Shown here piece by piece: positions 1 through 7,918 of a stretch of 40,273 nucleotides of DNA (positions within the stretch are counted from its first letter, which is position 1; the number at the start of each line of letters is the position of its first letter). Origin of the DNA: Actinomycetes bacterium. GTDB taxonomy: Bacteria > Actinomycetota > Actinomycetes > Streptosporangiales > Streptosporangiaceae. The position numbers and the translations under genes are program-made. Under the pieces are notes generated by a model, which ran no database searches, had not been told where the DNA came from, and was given only the letters and a program-made list of their open reading frames with translations. Location: NCBI GenBank assembly GCA_025964575.1, contig JAOPYO010000060.1:1-40273 (forward strand), read 5' to 3'.

Positions 1-1
1 C

Positions 2-298
2 CAGGACTACTCCAAGGGCCAGATCGTGCCGATCCGCGGAAACGCCCCGGCGAACCCCAAGGTCCCCGCCGACGCGGTGACGGCCAGCGCCAGCGGCCTC
101 GACCCGCACATCTCGCCGGCATACGCCCGGCTGCAGGCGAGCCGGGTGGCCAAGGCCCGCGGCATCTCCGTGGATCAGGTGCTGACGGCGATCAAGCACA
201 ACCAGGACGGCCGGGTACTCGGCTTCATCGGTGAGCCCCGGGTCAACGTCCTCCAGCTCAACCTCGAACTGGACAAGAAGTATCCGTTCCACGGATAA
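2..298 (+). CDS. kdpC: KdpC, potassium-transporting ATPase subunit C (3' part only)
   Basis: The reading frame is open from the left edge and ends at 298. Only the C-terminal ~98 residues are present; the N-terminal membrane segment lies outside the window. The visible segments [14 protein letters not shown] and [12 protein letters not shown] are characteristic of KdpC, the small membrane-anchored subunit that stabilises the KdpA-KdpB complex of the high-affinity K+ pump. kdpD follows 78 bp downstream on the same strand, the classical kdpFABC-DE order, so kdpA and kdpB are expected to the left. The first in-frame candidate start inside the window (GTG at 26) is internal, since coding continues upstream of it. 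Confidence 0.95.
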   Translation, partial: QDYSKGQIVPIRGNAPANPKVPADAVTASASGLDPHISPAYARLQASRVAKARGISVDQVLTAIKHNQDGRVLGFIGEPRVNVLQLNLELDKKYPFHG

Positions 299-376
299 GG
301 ATTCACGGCGAGTCCGGCCCCCCGGAGCTCTCCGCAGACCAGACTCGCCGACGATCGGCAAGAGGCAGGTGACGAC

Positions 377-2995
377 ATGCGCGGACGACTGCGCGTCTAT
401 CTCGGTGCGGCGCCGGGCGTGGGCAAGACCTACGCGATGCTCGGTGAGGGGCGCCGCCGGCTGGACCGCGGCACCGATGTGGTCATCGGATATCTGGAGA
501 CCCACGGCCGTTCCCGTACCGCCGAGATGGCCGAGGGACTGGAGGTCGTGCCCCGCAGGACGATGACCTACCGTGGTGCCACCTTCACCGAGCTCGACAC
601 CGACGCGGTCATCGCCCGGGCCCCCCGGGTGGCGCTCGTGGACGAGCTCGCCCACACCAACGTGCCCGGCTCCAGATACTCGAAACGCTGGCAGGACATC
701 GAGGAGTTGCTCGACGCGGGCATCGATGTCATCTCCACCGTGAACATCCAGCATCTGGACTCGGTCAACGACGTCGTCCAGCAGATCACCGGTGTCCCGC
801 AGCGGGAGACCGTCCCGGACGAGGTCGTGCGAAGGGCCGACCAGGTCGAACTCGTCGACATGTCCCCGGAGGCGCTGCGCCGCCGGATGGCGCACGGCAA
901 CGTCTATCCGCCGGAGAAGGTCGACGCGGCGCTCGGCAACTACTTCCGGGTCGGCAACCTGACCGCGCTGCGCGAACTGGCCCTGCTCTGGCTGGCCGAC
1001 AAAGTGGACGATCAGCTCGACCGCTACCGCGCCGACCACGACATCAGCGGCACCTGGGAGGCCAGGGAGCGGGTGGTCGTCGCGCTCAGCGGCGGTCCGG
1101 AAGGCGACACCCTGATCAGAAGGGCCAGCCGCATCGCCGACCGGTCCAGGGGCACCGACCTTGTCGCCGTGCACGTCACCCGCAGTGACGGGCTCACCGG
1201 TGCCAGCCCCGCCAATCTGGCCCGGCAGCGTGCCCTGGTGGAGAGCCTGGGCGGTATCTACCGTCAGGTGGTCGGGGACGACATCCCGCAGGCCCTGCTC
1301 GACTTCGCCCGCGGGGTGAACGCCACCCAGCTGGTGCTCGGTGCATCCCGGCGCGGGCGCTTCGCGCAGATTCTGTCCCGTGGAGTCGGTGTGGACACCA
1401 CCGCCCTGTCCGGCTCCATCGACGTGCACATGGTCACCCACGAGGCGGTGAGCCGAGGGCGGCGCCCCGAGCGGTTGTCCGCGCTGACCCGGCAACGGCG
1501 GATGGCGGGGTTCCTGCTGGCCGTGGCCGGGATGCCGCTGATCACCCTCGTACTGGCCAACCTGCGTCGCGACCTGTCACTGCCGAGCGACATTTTGATG
1601 TTCCTCGTCGGGGTCATCGGCGTGGCGCTGGTCGGCGGTCTGTGGCCGGCCTTGGTGGCCGCTCTGCTCGGCTCGGCGTTGCTCAACTACTACTTCACCC
1701 CGCCGCTGTACGAGTTCACCATCACCGCGAGGGAGAACGCCCTGGCGCTCGTGGTCTTCCTCGTCGTCGGAGCGGCCGTCAGCGCAGTGGTCGATCTCGC
1801 CGCGCGACGTACCCGGGAAGCGGCCCAGGCCAGCGCGGACGCATCCGTCCTCGCCACCCTGTCGGGCAGCGTGCTACGCGGTGAGAGCGCGTTGATGGAC
1901 CTGATGGAGCGTCTGCGCGAGACGTACGGACTGACCACCGTGACCCTCCTTGAACGGCCCCCCGACACACCGCTGACCCCCGGCAGGCAGAGTGACCCGC
2001 AACGCTGGCGGATCGTCGCCACCGTGGGTGACAGGCCCTGCACCAGTCCTGACGACGGCGACACCGACGTGCAGATCGACGATGAGCTCTCCCTGGTGCT
2101 GTGCGGTCGTACGCCCGCGGCCGCGGCACGGCGGGTGCTCGAGGCGTTCGCCGTGCAGGCCGCGGTGGCGTTGCGCCAGCAGCGGCTGGAGGAACAGGCC
2201 GAGCAGGTCCGGCCCCTGGCCGAGGCCGACCGGATGCGCACGGCCCTGCTCAGCGCCGTCAGCCACGACCTGCGGACCCCGTTGGCCTCGGCCAAGGCCG
2301 CGGTGGAGAGCATGCGCAGCCCCGACGTGCACTGGAGCGAGGAGGACCGGGACGAGCTGGTGGACACCGCGGCGCAGTCGCTGGACCGGCTCGACGGGCT
2401 GGTCGCCAATCTGCTCGATATGAGCCGGCTGCAGGCCGGGGCGCTGGGCATGTCCACCCAGTCGCTGGCCGTGGAGGACGTCGTGCCCCGGGCGCTGGAT
2501 GACCTGGTATCCGGAGACGTACGGCTGCAGATTCCCGACGACCTTCCCGAGGTGCTCGCCGACCCCACTCTGCTGGAGCGGGTGCTGGTCAACTTGATCT
2601 CCAACGCGCTCCGTTACACCCCGGCCGGAGAGTCGGTGCTGGTGACCGCCAGCGCGCTCGGTGACAGCGTCGAACTCCGGGTGATCGACAGGGGTCCGGG
2701 CATCCCCGAGAGCGACCGGGACCGGGTCTTCCAGCCCTTCCAACGGCTCGGTGACCGCGACAACCACACCGGGGTCGGACTGGGTCTGGCACTGTCCCGG
2801 GGCCTGGCCGAGGCCATGGGTGGCAGCATCGTGCCCGAGGAGACCCCTGGCGGCGGGGTCACGATGACCCTGACCCTCCCCCTGAGTCCTCGTAAGGCCG
2901 TCGGCCGCGAACCTGACGACCAGATCGCCCACGGCGCCATCCTCGACCAGATCGAGGCCTGGCGGGACCGCGTCGCAGGAGAGGGCCGGACATGA
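377..2995 (+). CDS. kdpD: KdpD, K+/turgor-responsive sensor histidine kinase
   Basis: An 872-residue protein, close to the ~895 residues of E. coli KdpD. In order it has an N-terminal KdpD domain with a Walker A motif GAAPGVGKT (residues ~10-18), and a universal-stress-protein-like domain (~230-360). Four hydrophobic segments of the DUF4118 type follow (~375-475), then a GAF-like stretch, a HisKA domain with SHDLRTPL (His ~630) and an HATPase domain (NLISNALRYTP near 740, then DRGPGIP and GLGLALS). It autophosphorylates in response to K+ limitation or osmotic cues and passes phosphate to KdpE. The ATG at 377 has a purine-rich GAGGCAGG-type Shine-Dalgarno just upstream. Its stop overlaps the kdpE start (ATGA at 2992-2995), so the two are translationally coupled. 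No key residue is missing. Confidence 0.97.
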   Translation: MRGRLRVYLGAAPGVGKTYAMLGEGRRRLDRGTDVVIGYLETHGRSRTAEMAEGLEVVPRRTMTYRGATFTELDTDAVIARAPRVALVDELAHTNVPGSRYSKRWQDIEELLDAGIDVISTVNIQHLDSVNDVVQQITGVPQRETVPDEVVRRADQVELVDMSPEALRRRMAHGNVYPPEKVDAALGNYFRVGNLTALRELALLWLADKVDDQLDRYRADHDISGTWEARERVVVALSGGPEGDTLIRRASRIADRSRGTDLVAVHVTRSDGLTGASPANLARQRALVESLGGIYRQVVGDDIPQALLDFARGVNATQLVLGASRRGRFAQILSRGVGVDTTALSGSIDVHMVTHEAVSRGRRPERLSALTRQRRMAGFLLAVAGMPLITLVLANLRRDLSLPSDILMFLVGVIGVALVGGLWPALVAALLGSALLNYYFTPPLYEFTITARENALALVVFLVVGAAVSAVVDLAARRTREAAQASADASVLATLSGSVLRGESALMDLMERLRETYGLTTVTLLERPPDTPLTPGRQSDPQRWRIVATVGDRPCTSPDDGDTDVQIDDELSLVLCGRTPAAAARRVLEAFAVQAAVALRQQRLEEQAEQVRPLAEADRMRTALLSAVSHDLRTPLASAKAAVESMRSPDVHWSEEDRDELVDTAAQSLDRLDGLVANLLDMSRLQAGALGMSTQSLAVEDVVPRALDDLVSGDVRLQIPDDLPEVLADPTLLERVLVNLISNALRYTPAGESVLVTASALGDSVELRVIDRGPGIPESDRDRVFQPFQRLGDRDNHTGVGLGLALSRGLAEAMGGSIVPEETPGGGVTMTLTLPLSPRKAVGREPDDQIAHGAILDQIEAWRDRVAGEGRT

Positions 2996-3669
2996 CCAGG
3001 GTGCTGGTGGTCGATGACGAACCGCAGATCCTGCGGACCCTGAGCCTCAATCTGCGCGCCCGCCGCTACGAGGTGCAGGCCGTGCCCGACGGCGGTCAGG
3101 CCCTGGGCAGGGCCGCCGACTGGAATCCCGACCTGGTGATCCTCGACCTCGGCCTGCCCGACCTCGACGGGGTGGAGGTCATCGAGGGGCTACGCGGCTG
3201 GACCCAGGTGCCGATCATCGTGCTGTCCGGCCGGGCAGGCAGCCAGGACAAGGTCGACGCCCTGGACGCCGGCGCCGACGACTACATCATCAAGCCGTTC
3301 AGCATCGACGAACTGCTGGCGAGGATCCGCGCGGTCACCCGGCGCGGATCCGGCGGCGAGACCTCTCCGCTGGTACGGGTCGGCGACATCCAGGTCGATC
3401 TCGCCCGTAAGAGCGTGCACGGACCGGATGGATCCGAGATCCGGCTCACCCCCATCGAGTGGGGGATCCTCGAGCTGCTGCTGCGCAGCCCGGGCAAGCT
3501 GATCGGCCAGCGGCAGCTGCTCAGCGAGGTGTGGGGGCCCAAGCATGTCAAGGAGACCCACTACCTACGGGTCTATCTGGCATCACTGCGCCGCAAGCTG
3601 GAGCCCGACCCCTCCCGGCCACGTCACCTCATCACCGAACCCGGCATGGGCTACCGCTTCGAACCGTAG
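2992..3669 (+). CDS. kdpE: KdpE, OmpR/PhoB-family response regulator of the kdp operon
   Basis: A 225-residue two-domain regulator. The receiver domain has the acidic pair VDDE near the N-terminus, the phospho-acceptor in VILDLGLPD (Asp ~52) and the conserved lysine in IIKPF (~101). The C-terminal winged helix ends in the HYLRVYLASLRRKLEPDP and GMGYRF motifs typical of KdpE. The start overlaps the kdpD stop by four bases, with a purine-rich ribosome site (GCAGGAGAGGG) inside the kdpD end. The protein would bind the kdp promoter, which lies outside the window. A strong nested hairpin follows the gene. Confidence 0.96.
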   Translation: MTRVLVVDDEPQILRTLSLNLRARRYEVQAVPDGGQALGRAADWNPDLVILDLGLPDLDGVEVIEGLRGWTQVPIIVLSGRAGSQDKVDALDAGADDYIIKPFSIDELLARIRAVTRRGSGGETSPLVRVGDIQVDLARKSVHGPDGSEIRLTPIEWGILELLLRSPGKLIGQRQLLSEVWGPKHVKETHYLRVYLASLRRKLEPDPSRPRHLITEPGMGYRFEP

Positions 3670-3698
3670 GAGGCCTGCCGGCCACGAGTTCAGCCCGA

Positions 3699-3839
3699 CC
3701 GCCGTGATCATGCATGGATCAAAGACAGATCCTGCCCTCGACGTGATGCCCAACGGCACGGCCGAAGGACCCCCGTTCCCTCCTGTCGGACGAGCACAGG
3801 AACGGGGGCCCGGTTTGGATCAGTACATGATCACGGCGG
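3699..3839. terminator. Nested hairpins between convergent kdpE and the DUF3710 gene
   Basis: An inner stem pairs 3770-3779 (CCCCCGTTCC) with 3799-3808 (GGAACGGGGG) around a ~19-base loop. An outer perfect 14-bp inverted repeat pairs 3699-3712 (CCGCCGTGATCATG) with 3826-3839 (CATGATCACGGCGG). The position between converging stop codons fits a bidirectional terminator. The outer arm shares GTGATCATGCA with the palindrome at 34006-34054. Confidence 0.7.
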
Positions 3840-3847
3840 GAAGGCGG

Positions 3848-4645
3848 TCAGCGGACCTCGGTGATCTCGGGGCCGCGCTCGAAGGGGTTGAAGTCGTCCT
3901 CGCCCTCTTCGGCCTCCTGCTGGGCGAGCGCCTCCTGGGCCTCGGCCGGCAGGGTCAGCTCCAGCAACTCCCGTGGCGGCATCGGCTGGTCGCCCCGGAC
4001 CACGACGATGTTGCGGAACACGTCCTCCAGGACCTGCCACTGCTCCTCGTCCTCGATGGCGGCACCGCTCACCACTCCGCGCAGGAACCAGCGAGGCCCG
4101 TCCACACCGATGAACCGCACCGGCTGCCAGGCGAAACCCTGCTCGCGGATCTCGTCCGGGACCTGATCCATGACCTCTTCGGGAATCTGGACCGGGACCA
4201 TGGCATGCAGCTCGTCACCGAACGGCCCTTCGCCGTCCTGGGTCTGCCCGCCGGCCTCCTGGATCTCACCGGCGGTCTCCTGCCGGACCTCTGCCCAGAT
4301 GCCACTGCGCTTGGGTGCGGCGAACGCCTGCACCTGCAGACCACTGTCCCCGGTCACGATGGTGACGGCGACCATCCTGCCGCCCATCGGGTTTCCCTCA
4401 GCGTCGTGCTCGGTCGCCTCGAGGTTCACCTGGACCTCGATGCCCGGGCCGATCGGCACCTGAATGGCGCCGAAGTCGATGCGTTCCAGCTCAGGGAAGG
4501 ACTCCTCGGAGTCCCATGGGCCCTTGCCCCCGGATGCCGGCGCAGCGTCCTCGACGGCGTCGGAGTCCTCAGAGGCCTCCGGCTGCTCGTCGGTCAGCTC
4601 GAGGTTCTCCGCGGGCTCCTCGCCCTGACGACGACGTCGAAACAC
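3848..4645 (-). CDS. DUF3710 domain-containing protein
   Basis: A 265-residue soluble protein. It has a basic start (FRRRRQ), an acidic low-complexity stretch (~8-50), and the DUF3710 core beginning around PWDSEESFPELERIDFG and running through the segment GFAWQPVRFIGVDGPRWFLR. The C-terminal tail (~235-265) is rich in Glu and Gln. DUF3710 proteins are widespread in Actinobacteria and have no assigned biochemical function. They are commonly found close to dut, as here: dut is the next gene upstream on the same strand with an 87-bp gap. The start is GTG at 4645, with AAGGAG about nine bases upstream. No signal peptide or transmembrane segment is apparent. Confidence 0.9.
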   Translation of the reverse strand: MFRRRRQGEEPAENLELTDEQPEASEDSDAVEDAAPASGGKGPWDSEESFPELERIDFGAIQVPIGPGIEVQVNLEATEHDAEGNPMGGRMVAVTIVTGDSGLQVQAFAAPKRSGIWAEVRQETAGEIQEAGGQTQDGEGPFGDELHAMVPVQIPEEVMDQVPDEIREQGFAWQPVRFIGVDGPRWFLRGVVSGAAIEDEEQWQVLEDVFRNIVVVRGDQPMPPRELLELTLPAEAQEALAQQEAEEGEDDFNPFERGPEITEVR

Positions 4646-4732
4646 AACTTCACGCTCCTTCGTTGCTCTGCATAGTCCCGCGCGTCCAGCCCAATACCAC
4701 GCGGTTCCGGCACATTACCGGCTCCAGCGCGA

Positions 4733-5179
4733 TCAGAACCCACCAGTCGAGCCGAAACCGCCGTCTCCCCGAGCCGATCCGGGAAGCGCAGTAACCTCAT
4801 GGAAGACGGCCTGTTCGACCTTCTGGATGACCATCTGCGCGATACGGTCGCCGCGCCGGAGACGTACAACGTCGCGGGCGTCGGTGTTCAGCAAGGTCAC
4901 CTTGATCTCACCGCGGTAACCGGCGTCCACGGTCCCCGGAGCATTAACGATCGTGACTCCCAATTTAGCCGCCAAACCTGACCGCGGGTGAATCAGGGCC
5001 GCGTAACCATCGGGCAACGCGATCGCGATGCCGGTCCCGACCACGGCCCGCTCCCCCGGCGCCAGCTCCACGTCCCGCGCCGCCACCAGGTCCGCGCCCG
5101 CATCACCGGCATGGGCGTACGACGGCAGCCGCAGCTCGGGATCGAGCCGCAGGATGAGCACATCCACCTTGTTACTCAA
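4733..5179 (-). CDS. dut: dUTP diphosphatase (dUTPase)
   Basis: A 148-residue protein of normal length for trimeric dUTPases. All five family motifs are visible: motif 1 AGDAGADL, motif 2 [11 protein letters not shown], motif 3 [13 protein letters not shown] with the catalytic Asp and the uracil-stacking Tyr, motif 4 GDRIAQMVI, and motif 5 [10 protein letters not shown], the mobile C-terminal arm. It hydrolyses dUTP to dUMP and pyrophosphate, keeping uracil out of DNA and feeding thymidylate synthesis. The start is an uncommon TTG at 5179 (Leu-Ser-Asn-Lys), supported by GAGGTG a few bases upstream and by motif spacing. A thioesterase remnant lies just upstream on the same strand. Confidence 0.97.
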   Translation of the reverse strand: MSNKVDVLILRLDPELRLPSYAHAGDAGADLVAARDVELAPGERAVVGTGIAIALPDGYAALIHPRSGLAAKLGVTIVNAPGTVDAGYRGEIKVTLLNTDARDVVRLRRGDRIAQMVIQKVEQAVFHEVTALPGSARGDGGFGSTGGF

Positions 5180-5212
5180 GGATTCACCTCGAAGTCAGTC
5201 CTACCGGGCACG

Positions 5213-5377
5213 TCACCGGCTCCGTCGCCATGTCGTCCGAAGTGCGCGATCCACACCTTGATGAACAGCGGAGACGACCATACCCAGGGCCTCGTCCATC
5301 GCCGCGGCAAGCACGCCGCCATGGGCGAGTCCGGGCGCTCCCTCGGTGGAACGGTTCACGTTCGGTGACCCTACCGG
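5213..5377 (-). pseudogene. PaaI/hotdog-fold thioesterase remnant
   Basis: The minus-strand frame between stop codons at 5378-5380 and 5213-5215 encodes about 54 residues. They include EGAPGLAHGGVLAAAMDEALG, which matches the active-site helix signature of PaaI-type hotdog thioesterases (G-x-P-G-x-x-HGG-V-x-A-x-x-DEA-x-G). A full family member has ~130-160 residues. Both the N-terminal strands and most of the beta-sheet after the helix are absent, and the frame degrades after SAVHQG. A frameshifted continuation (VWIAHFGRHGDG...) runs into the dut ribosome site. It is best read as a truncated gene. The family call rests on one motif. Confidence 0.5.
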
Positions 5378-5482
5378 CTAATCATGGATGACCACTTCCG
5401 GCAGATCTTCGATTCTTCCTGACCAAAAGCACTAACGTCACTACTGTCACATGGCCCCTTACCCGATGAGAGGTCGCCGCAC

Positions 5483-6175
5483 ATGGCTCCACGGGTCGTC
5501 CATCGGACACTCGACGGTAAACGAATCCACCTGTCCGGTGAGCTCGACCTGAGCCGCCCCTATACCTCCGTGGCGCGGATCGCACTGGACGGACGCCTCC
5601 ACGAGATCACCTCCGGCGAACGGGGCGCCGCCCACGCGTGGGCCGAGGATCTCGGGGTCACCAGCTTCGATGAGGAGTTCGCCGTCCAAGGCGGGCGGCT
5701 GCGGATCGGCCACTCCACCCTCCGGGACGCGCACGCCGGGCTGAAGGAGCGGGTGCTGGCCGCGATCTGGGAGGGCCGCAGGCACGCCGTCTTCACACAC
5801 CTCTATCACGCGCGCGCGGCCGACGCCGTCGGGTTCTTCAACGCCCTGACGCTGACCGAGCATGACGAGGGTGTCTCGTTCACGCCGCGCAGACGCGCCG
5901 CCCTGGCCGAACCCGCCGAACTGGTCAAAGAGGTGCCCGGCCTGGGACTGCTGGAGATCACGACCCTGACCAAGCAGACCTCCCGCCGGCTGCCGCCCTG
6001 GCCGGGTGCGAGAGTCGCGAGCGGTGAGCTGTTCAAGGACACTCTGGAGGATCAGGGGATCTTCTTCCTGCTGGCCACTCCCTCCACGCTCGTTACGGTA
6101 CTTCCCACGGACGAGGACCAGCTCCACGAGGTCCCTGGCAGGCTCGCCGGCCTGACCGCCGAGATCCTGCGCTGA
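5483..6175 (+). CDS. Conserved protein of unknown function, first gene of the Mau-like redox cluster
   Basis: A 230-residue, predominantly polar protein with no signal peptide or membrane span, so probably cytoplasmic. I do not recognise a domain. Beta-rich segments such as RVVHRTLDGKRIHLSGELD and RIALDGRLHEIT, and a hydrophobic strand GIFFLLATPSTLVTVLP near residue 200, suggest an alpha/beta fold. The start ATG at 5483 is preceded by GAGG about ten bases upstream. The stop at 6175 is one base from the ATG of the MauE-like gene, so it is almost certainly co-transcribed and coupled. Context suggests a role with the disulfide/redox maturation genes behind it; the role itself cannot be read from the sequence. 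It is not MauB: it is too short and has no export signal. Confidence 0.75.
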   Translation: MAPRVVHRTLDGKRIHLSGELDLSRPYTSVARIALDGRLHEITSGERGAAHAWAEDLGVTSFDEEFAVQGGRLRIGHSTLRDAHAGLKERVLAAIWEGRRHAVFTHLYHARAADAVGFFNALTLTEHDEGVSFTPRRRAALAEPAELVKEVPGLGLLEITTLTKQTSRRLPPWPGARVASGELFKDTLEDQGIFFLLATPSTLVTVLPTDEDQLHEVPGRLAGLTAEILR

Positions 6176-6176
6176 G

Positions 6177-6680
6177 ATGCTCGCCGGAATCGCGGTGATC
6201 ACGGTGCCTCTGGTCCTGCTGGTCTCCTTCGCGGGCCATGTCCTGCGACCCGCCGGACTCCCCCGGGCGCTGCGCGCCCATCGCACGCTGCCCGCCGCGC
6301 TGATCGCCCCGGCCGCCGCGGTGACGGCGCTGGCCGAGGCCGCAGTCGGCACGCTGATCCTGATCGGCTTCGCCCGCCCCGCGCTGGCCGCCGCCTGCGC
6401 GCTGCTGACCCTCTATGCCCTGTACGGGTCGTACGTCCTGCGCAACCGGCCCAGCGTGCCCTGCGGTTGTGCGGGCTCCGGCGACACCCCCCTGACCGGC
6501 TGGGTGGTGGTCAGGGCCGCCGCGCTGGCCGTACTGGCGCTGGCGGGCGCCGTCTGGACCGCTCCCTTCCCGCAGGGCAGCCGGTTGGCGATCACCCTGC
6601 TCGCCGGGGCGGTGTTCGCGGTGCTGCTCTGGACGCTCCCGCTGGCCCTGCACGACCCGGAGAGGACCCCTGTCGTATGA
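6177..6680 (+). CDS. MauE/DoxX-like redox-associated membrane protein
   Basis: A 167-residue integral membrane protein with about four to five hydrophobic segments (around 3-20, 40-62, 65-85, 108-128 and 134-155). The short loop after the third segment carries the diagnostic pattern NRPSVPCGCAGSG...GWVVVRAAAL, like the CGC-containing loop of MauE proteins. In methylamine and aralkylamine dehydrogenase clusters MauE is needed, with MauD, for a stable disulfide-rich light chain; it is thought to pass redox equivalents across the membrane. The stop overlaps the start of the MauD-like gene (ATGA at 6677-6680), so the pair is coupled. There is no sign of degradation. Confidence 0.85.
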   Translation: MLAGIAVITVPLVLLVSFAGHVLRPAGLPRALRAHRTLPAALIAPAAAVTALAEAAVGTLILIGFARPALAAACALLTLYALYGSYVLRNRPSVPCGCAGSGDTPLTGWVVVRAAALAVLALAGAVWTAPFPQGSRLAITLLAGAVFAVLLWTLPLALHDPERTPVV

Positions 6681-7141
6681 GCTTCGAAATGACGGCCCTG
6701 CTGCTGTCCTGGGTGGCGATCCTTCTTCTGAGCCTCGTCGTCGCGGGACTCGTACGGCAGGTGCACGCGCTCGGCCAGGGCCCACGGCCCACGGCCCTGG
6801 GCCTGACCGCGGGCACGCCCGCGCCCGGCTTCGAACGGTTCGGGCCCGGTCTACTGCTGTTCCTCAGCGCCGACTGCGATGCCTGCCCGGATGTGCTCGT
6901 GGCCGCCGAGTCGCTGACCGGATCGATGGGCGAGCCGGTCCACGCCCTGTTCGCCGGCGCCGCGCTCTCCTCGGACCGGGTGCCCGTGCATCCCGGGGAG
7001 TCAGACCTGTTCGAGGCCTACAAGATCCCCGCGACGCCCTTCGCGGTCGTCGTCGGCGAATCCGGCCGGGTCAAGGTATCGGAGCCGGTCGGCTCCCCCG
7101 CCGCCCTGCGTGAACTGCTGGAGCTGGAGGTTTCCCGATGA
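6677..7141 (+). CDS. MauD/TlpA-like membrane-anchored thioredoxin-fold protein
   Basis: A 154-residue protein. The N-terminal hydrophobic helix (residues ~6-26, LLLSWVAILLLSLVVAGLV) is a signal anchor. It is followed by a thioredoxin-fold domain outside the membrane, with a redox-active C-x-x-C in SADCDACPDVL (~66-69) and the cis-proline region in IPATPFAVVV (~117-126). This matches the layout of MauD, a disulfide oxidase/isomerase-like factor for the methylamine dehydrogenase light chain. The start is the ATG at 6677, embedded in the MauE-like stop. The gene is followed without a gap by a 16-codon frame and then the Cys-rich Tat substrate, its likely client. The family assignment is confident; the client is inferred. 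Confidence 0.85.
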   Translation: MSFEMTALLLSWVAILLLSLVVAGLVRQVHALGQGPRPTALGLTAGTPAPGFERFGPGLLLFLSADCDACPDVLVAAESLTGSMGEPVHALFAGAALSSDRVPVHPGESDLFEAYKIPATPFAVVVGESGRVKVSEPVGSPAALRELLELEVSR

Positions 7142-7188
7142 TCGGTGGCCCGGGTGGGTGTGGGCGCGGAGCCGGAGGTTTGCAGTGA
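7138..7188 (+). CDS. Possible 16-residue bridging micro-ORF (MIGGPGGCGRGAGGLQ)
   Basis: The ATG at 7138 overlaps the MauD-like stop (ATGA, 7138-7141). The frame ends in a TGA at 7186-7188 that overlaps the GTG start of the 12-Cys gene (GTGA, 7185-7188). Such exact coupling on both sides could keep ribosomes moving to the next start. No separate Shine-Dalgarno supports it, and the Gly-rich product may be meaningless. It may be chance. Confidence 0.25.
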   Translation: MIGGPGGCGRGAGGLQ

Positions 7189-7742
7189 CCGACATGATCG
7201 ATCTCGATGACATCCCGCCACTGCGGGGACCTCGGCCCGAAGGTGCCGCGAAGGTACGGCGGCGTGTCCCTGCCGAGGGGCCGCCTCTCCATCTGGCCCG
7301 GCGGTCGCTGCTCAGCGGGCTGGCCGCCGCCGGAGGCACGATGGGCCTGGCCGCGCTCGGAGCCCTCCCCCCGGCCCGGCAGGCCATCGAGGGCGGCTAC
7401 CGGCTGGTTGGCTATTACGACATCTATCCCAAGTGCCCGTCCTATGCGAGCTCGCACAACTGCTCCCCCGGCTGCGGGCCGAGCCTGGTCTGTTCCACCT
7501 GCTGCCAGACCAAGGGGTACCGCAAGGGCTTCCACAAGTCCAAGTACCTCTACTCGGGCTACATGCTGCGCCCGAACCAGTGCTACGCCGGAAAGTACGA
7601 CGGCTGGACCTGGGCCTACGCGCACCCGTGCGGCAAGTGCAAGAAGTCGGTGACCTGGCGCTGCCACGACGGCTGGAAGAAGAACTCGCACGGCAGCTAC
7701 TACAAGACCATCTGCCGCTGGGCGACCTCGTGCAAGAGCTGA
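7185..7742 (+). CDS. Tat-exported 12-cysteine protein, candidate client of the MauE/MauD-like pair
   Basis: A 185-residue protein starting at GTG 7185, with GGAGG six bases upstream. A long charged N-region (~44 residues) precedes a twin-arginine motif, HLARRSLLSGL, and a hydrophobic stretch ending near PPARQA, so export in folded form by Tat is likely. The exported part (~115 residues) has exactly twelve cysteines: C-x8-C, C-x5-C, a C-x2-CC group and a C-x2-C pair among them. It also has several tryptophans (GWTWAY, VTWRC, DGWKK, ICRWATSC) and many Lys and Tyr. Methylamine dehydrogenase light chains are likewise Tat-exported, carry six disulfides and need MauD/MauE. I cannot align this protein to MauA with confidence, and no heavy-chain gene is present. 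Function is unknown; a disulfide-rich enzyme or a protein with a Trp-derived cofactor is conceivable. Confidence 0.8.
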   Translation: MTDMIDLDDIPPLRGPRPEGAAKVRRRVPAEGPPLHLARRSLLSGLAAAGGTMGLAALGALPPARQAIEGGYRLVGYYDIYPKCPSYASSHNCSPGCGPSLVCSTCCQTKGYRKGFHKSKYLYSGYMLRPNQCYAGKYDGWTWAYAHPCGKCKKSVTWRCHDGWKKNSHGSYYKTICRWATSCKS

Positions 7743-7900
7743 TCGCGGCCGGGCGCCTGCGCCGCGGGCTGACCGAGCCACTGCTGCCGGTCGCGGTCCT
7801 GGCGCTGCTGGCGGTCGCCGCCGCGGCGCTGGACCAGACCGTGCTCTGCTGGTCCTCGGTGGGCGCGCTGGCCGGCTACTCCCTGTCCGGCTCCGTTTGA
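7730..7900 (+). CDS. Small single-span membrane protein of the Mau-like cluster
   Basis: A 56-residue frame starting at GTG 7730 and overlapping the last 13 bases of the 12-Cys gene. After a short charged segment (QELIAAGRLRRG) come one strongly hydrophobic helix (~19-35, PVAVLALLAVAAAAL) and a short tail with one Cys (VLCWSSVGALAGYS). Codon use is as GC3-rich as its neighbours, and the position between two co-directional genes supports real coding. It may be a membrane anchor or cofactor of the exported protein. There is no family assignment. Confidence 0.5.
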   Translation: MQELIAAGRLRRGLTEPLLPVAVLALLAVAAAALDQTVLCWSSVGALAGYSLSGSV

Positions 7901-7918
7901 ACGCGTAACAGCGAAAGC

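Noticed and set aside
1690..2932. Long minus-strand open frames opposite kdpD (304 and 352 codons)
   Set aside because: They are shadows of a clear kinase gene in high-GC DNA; translated text is low-complexity Ser/Arg or Gly/His without any domain.
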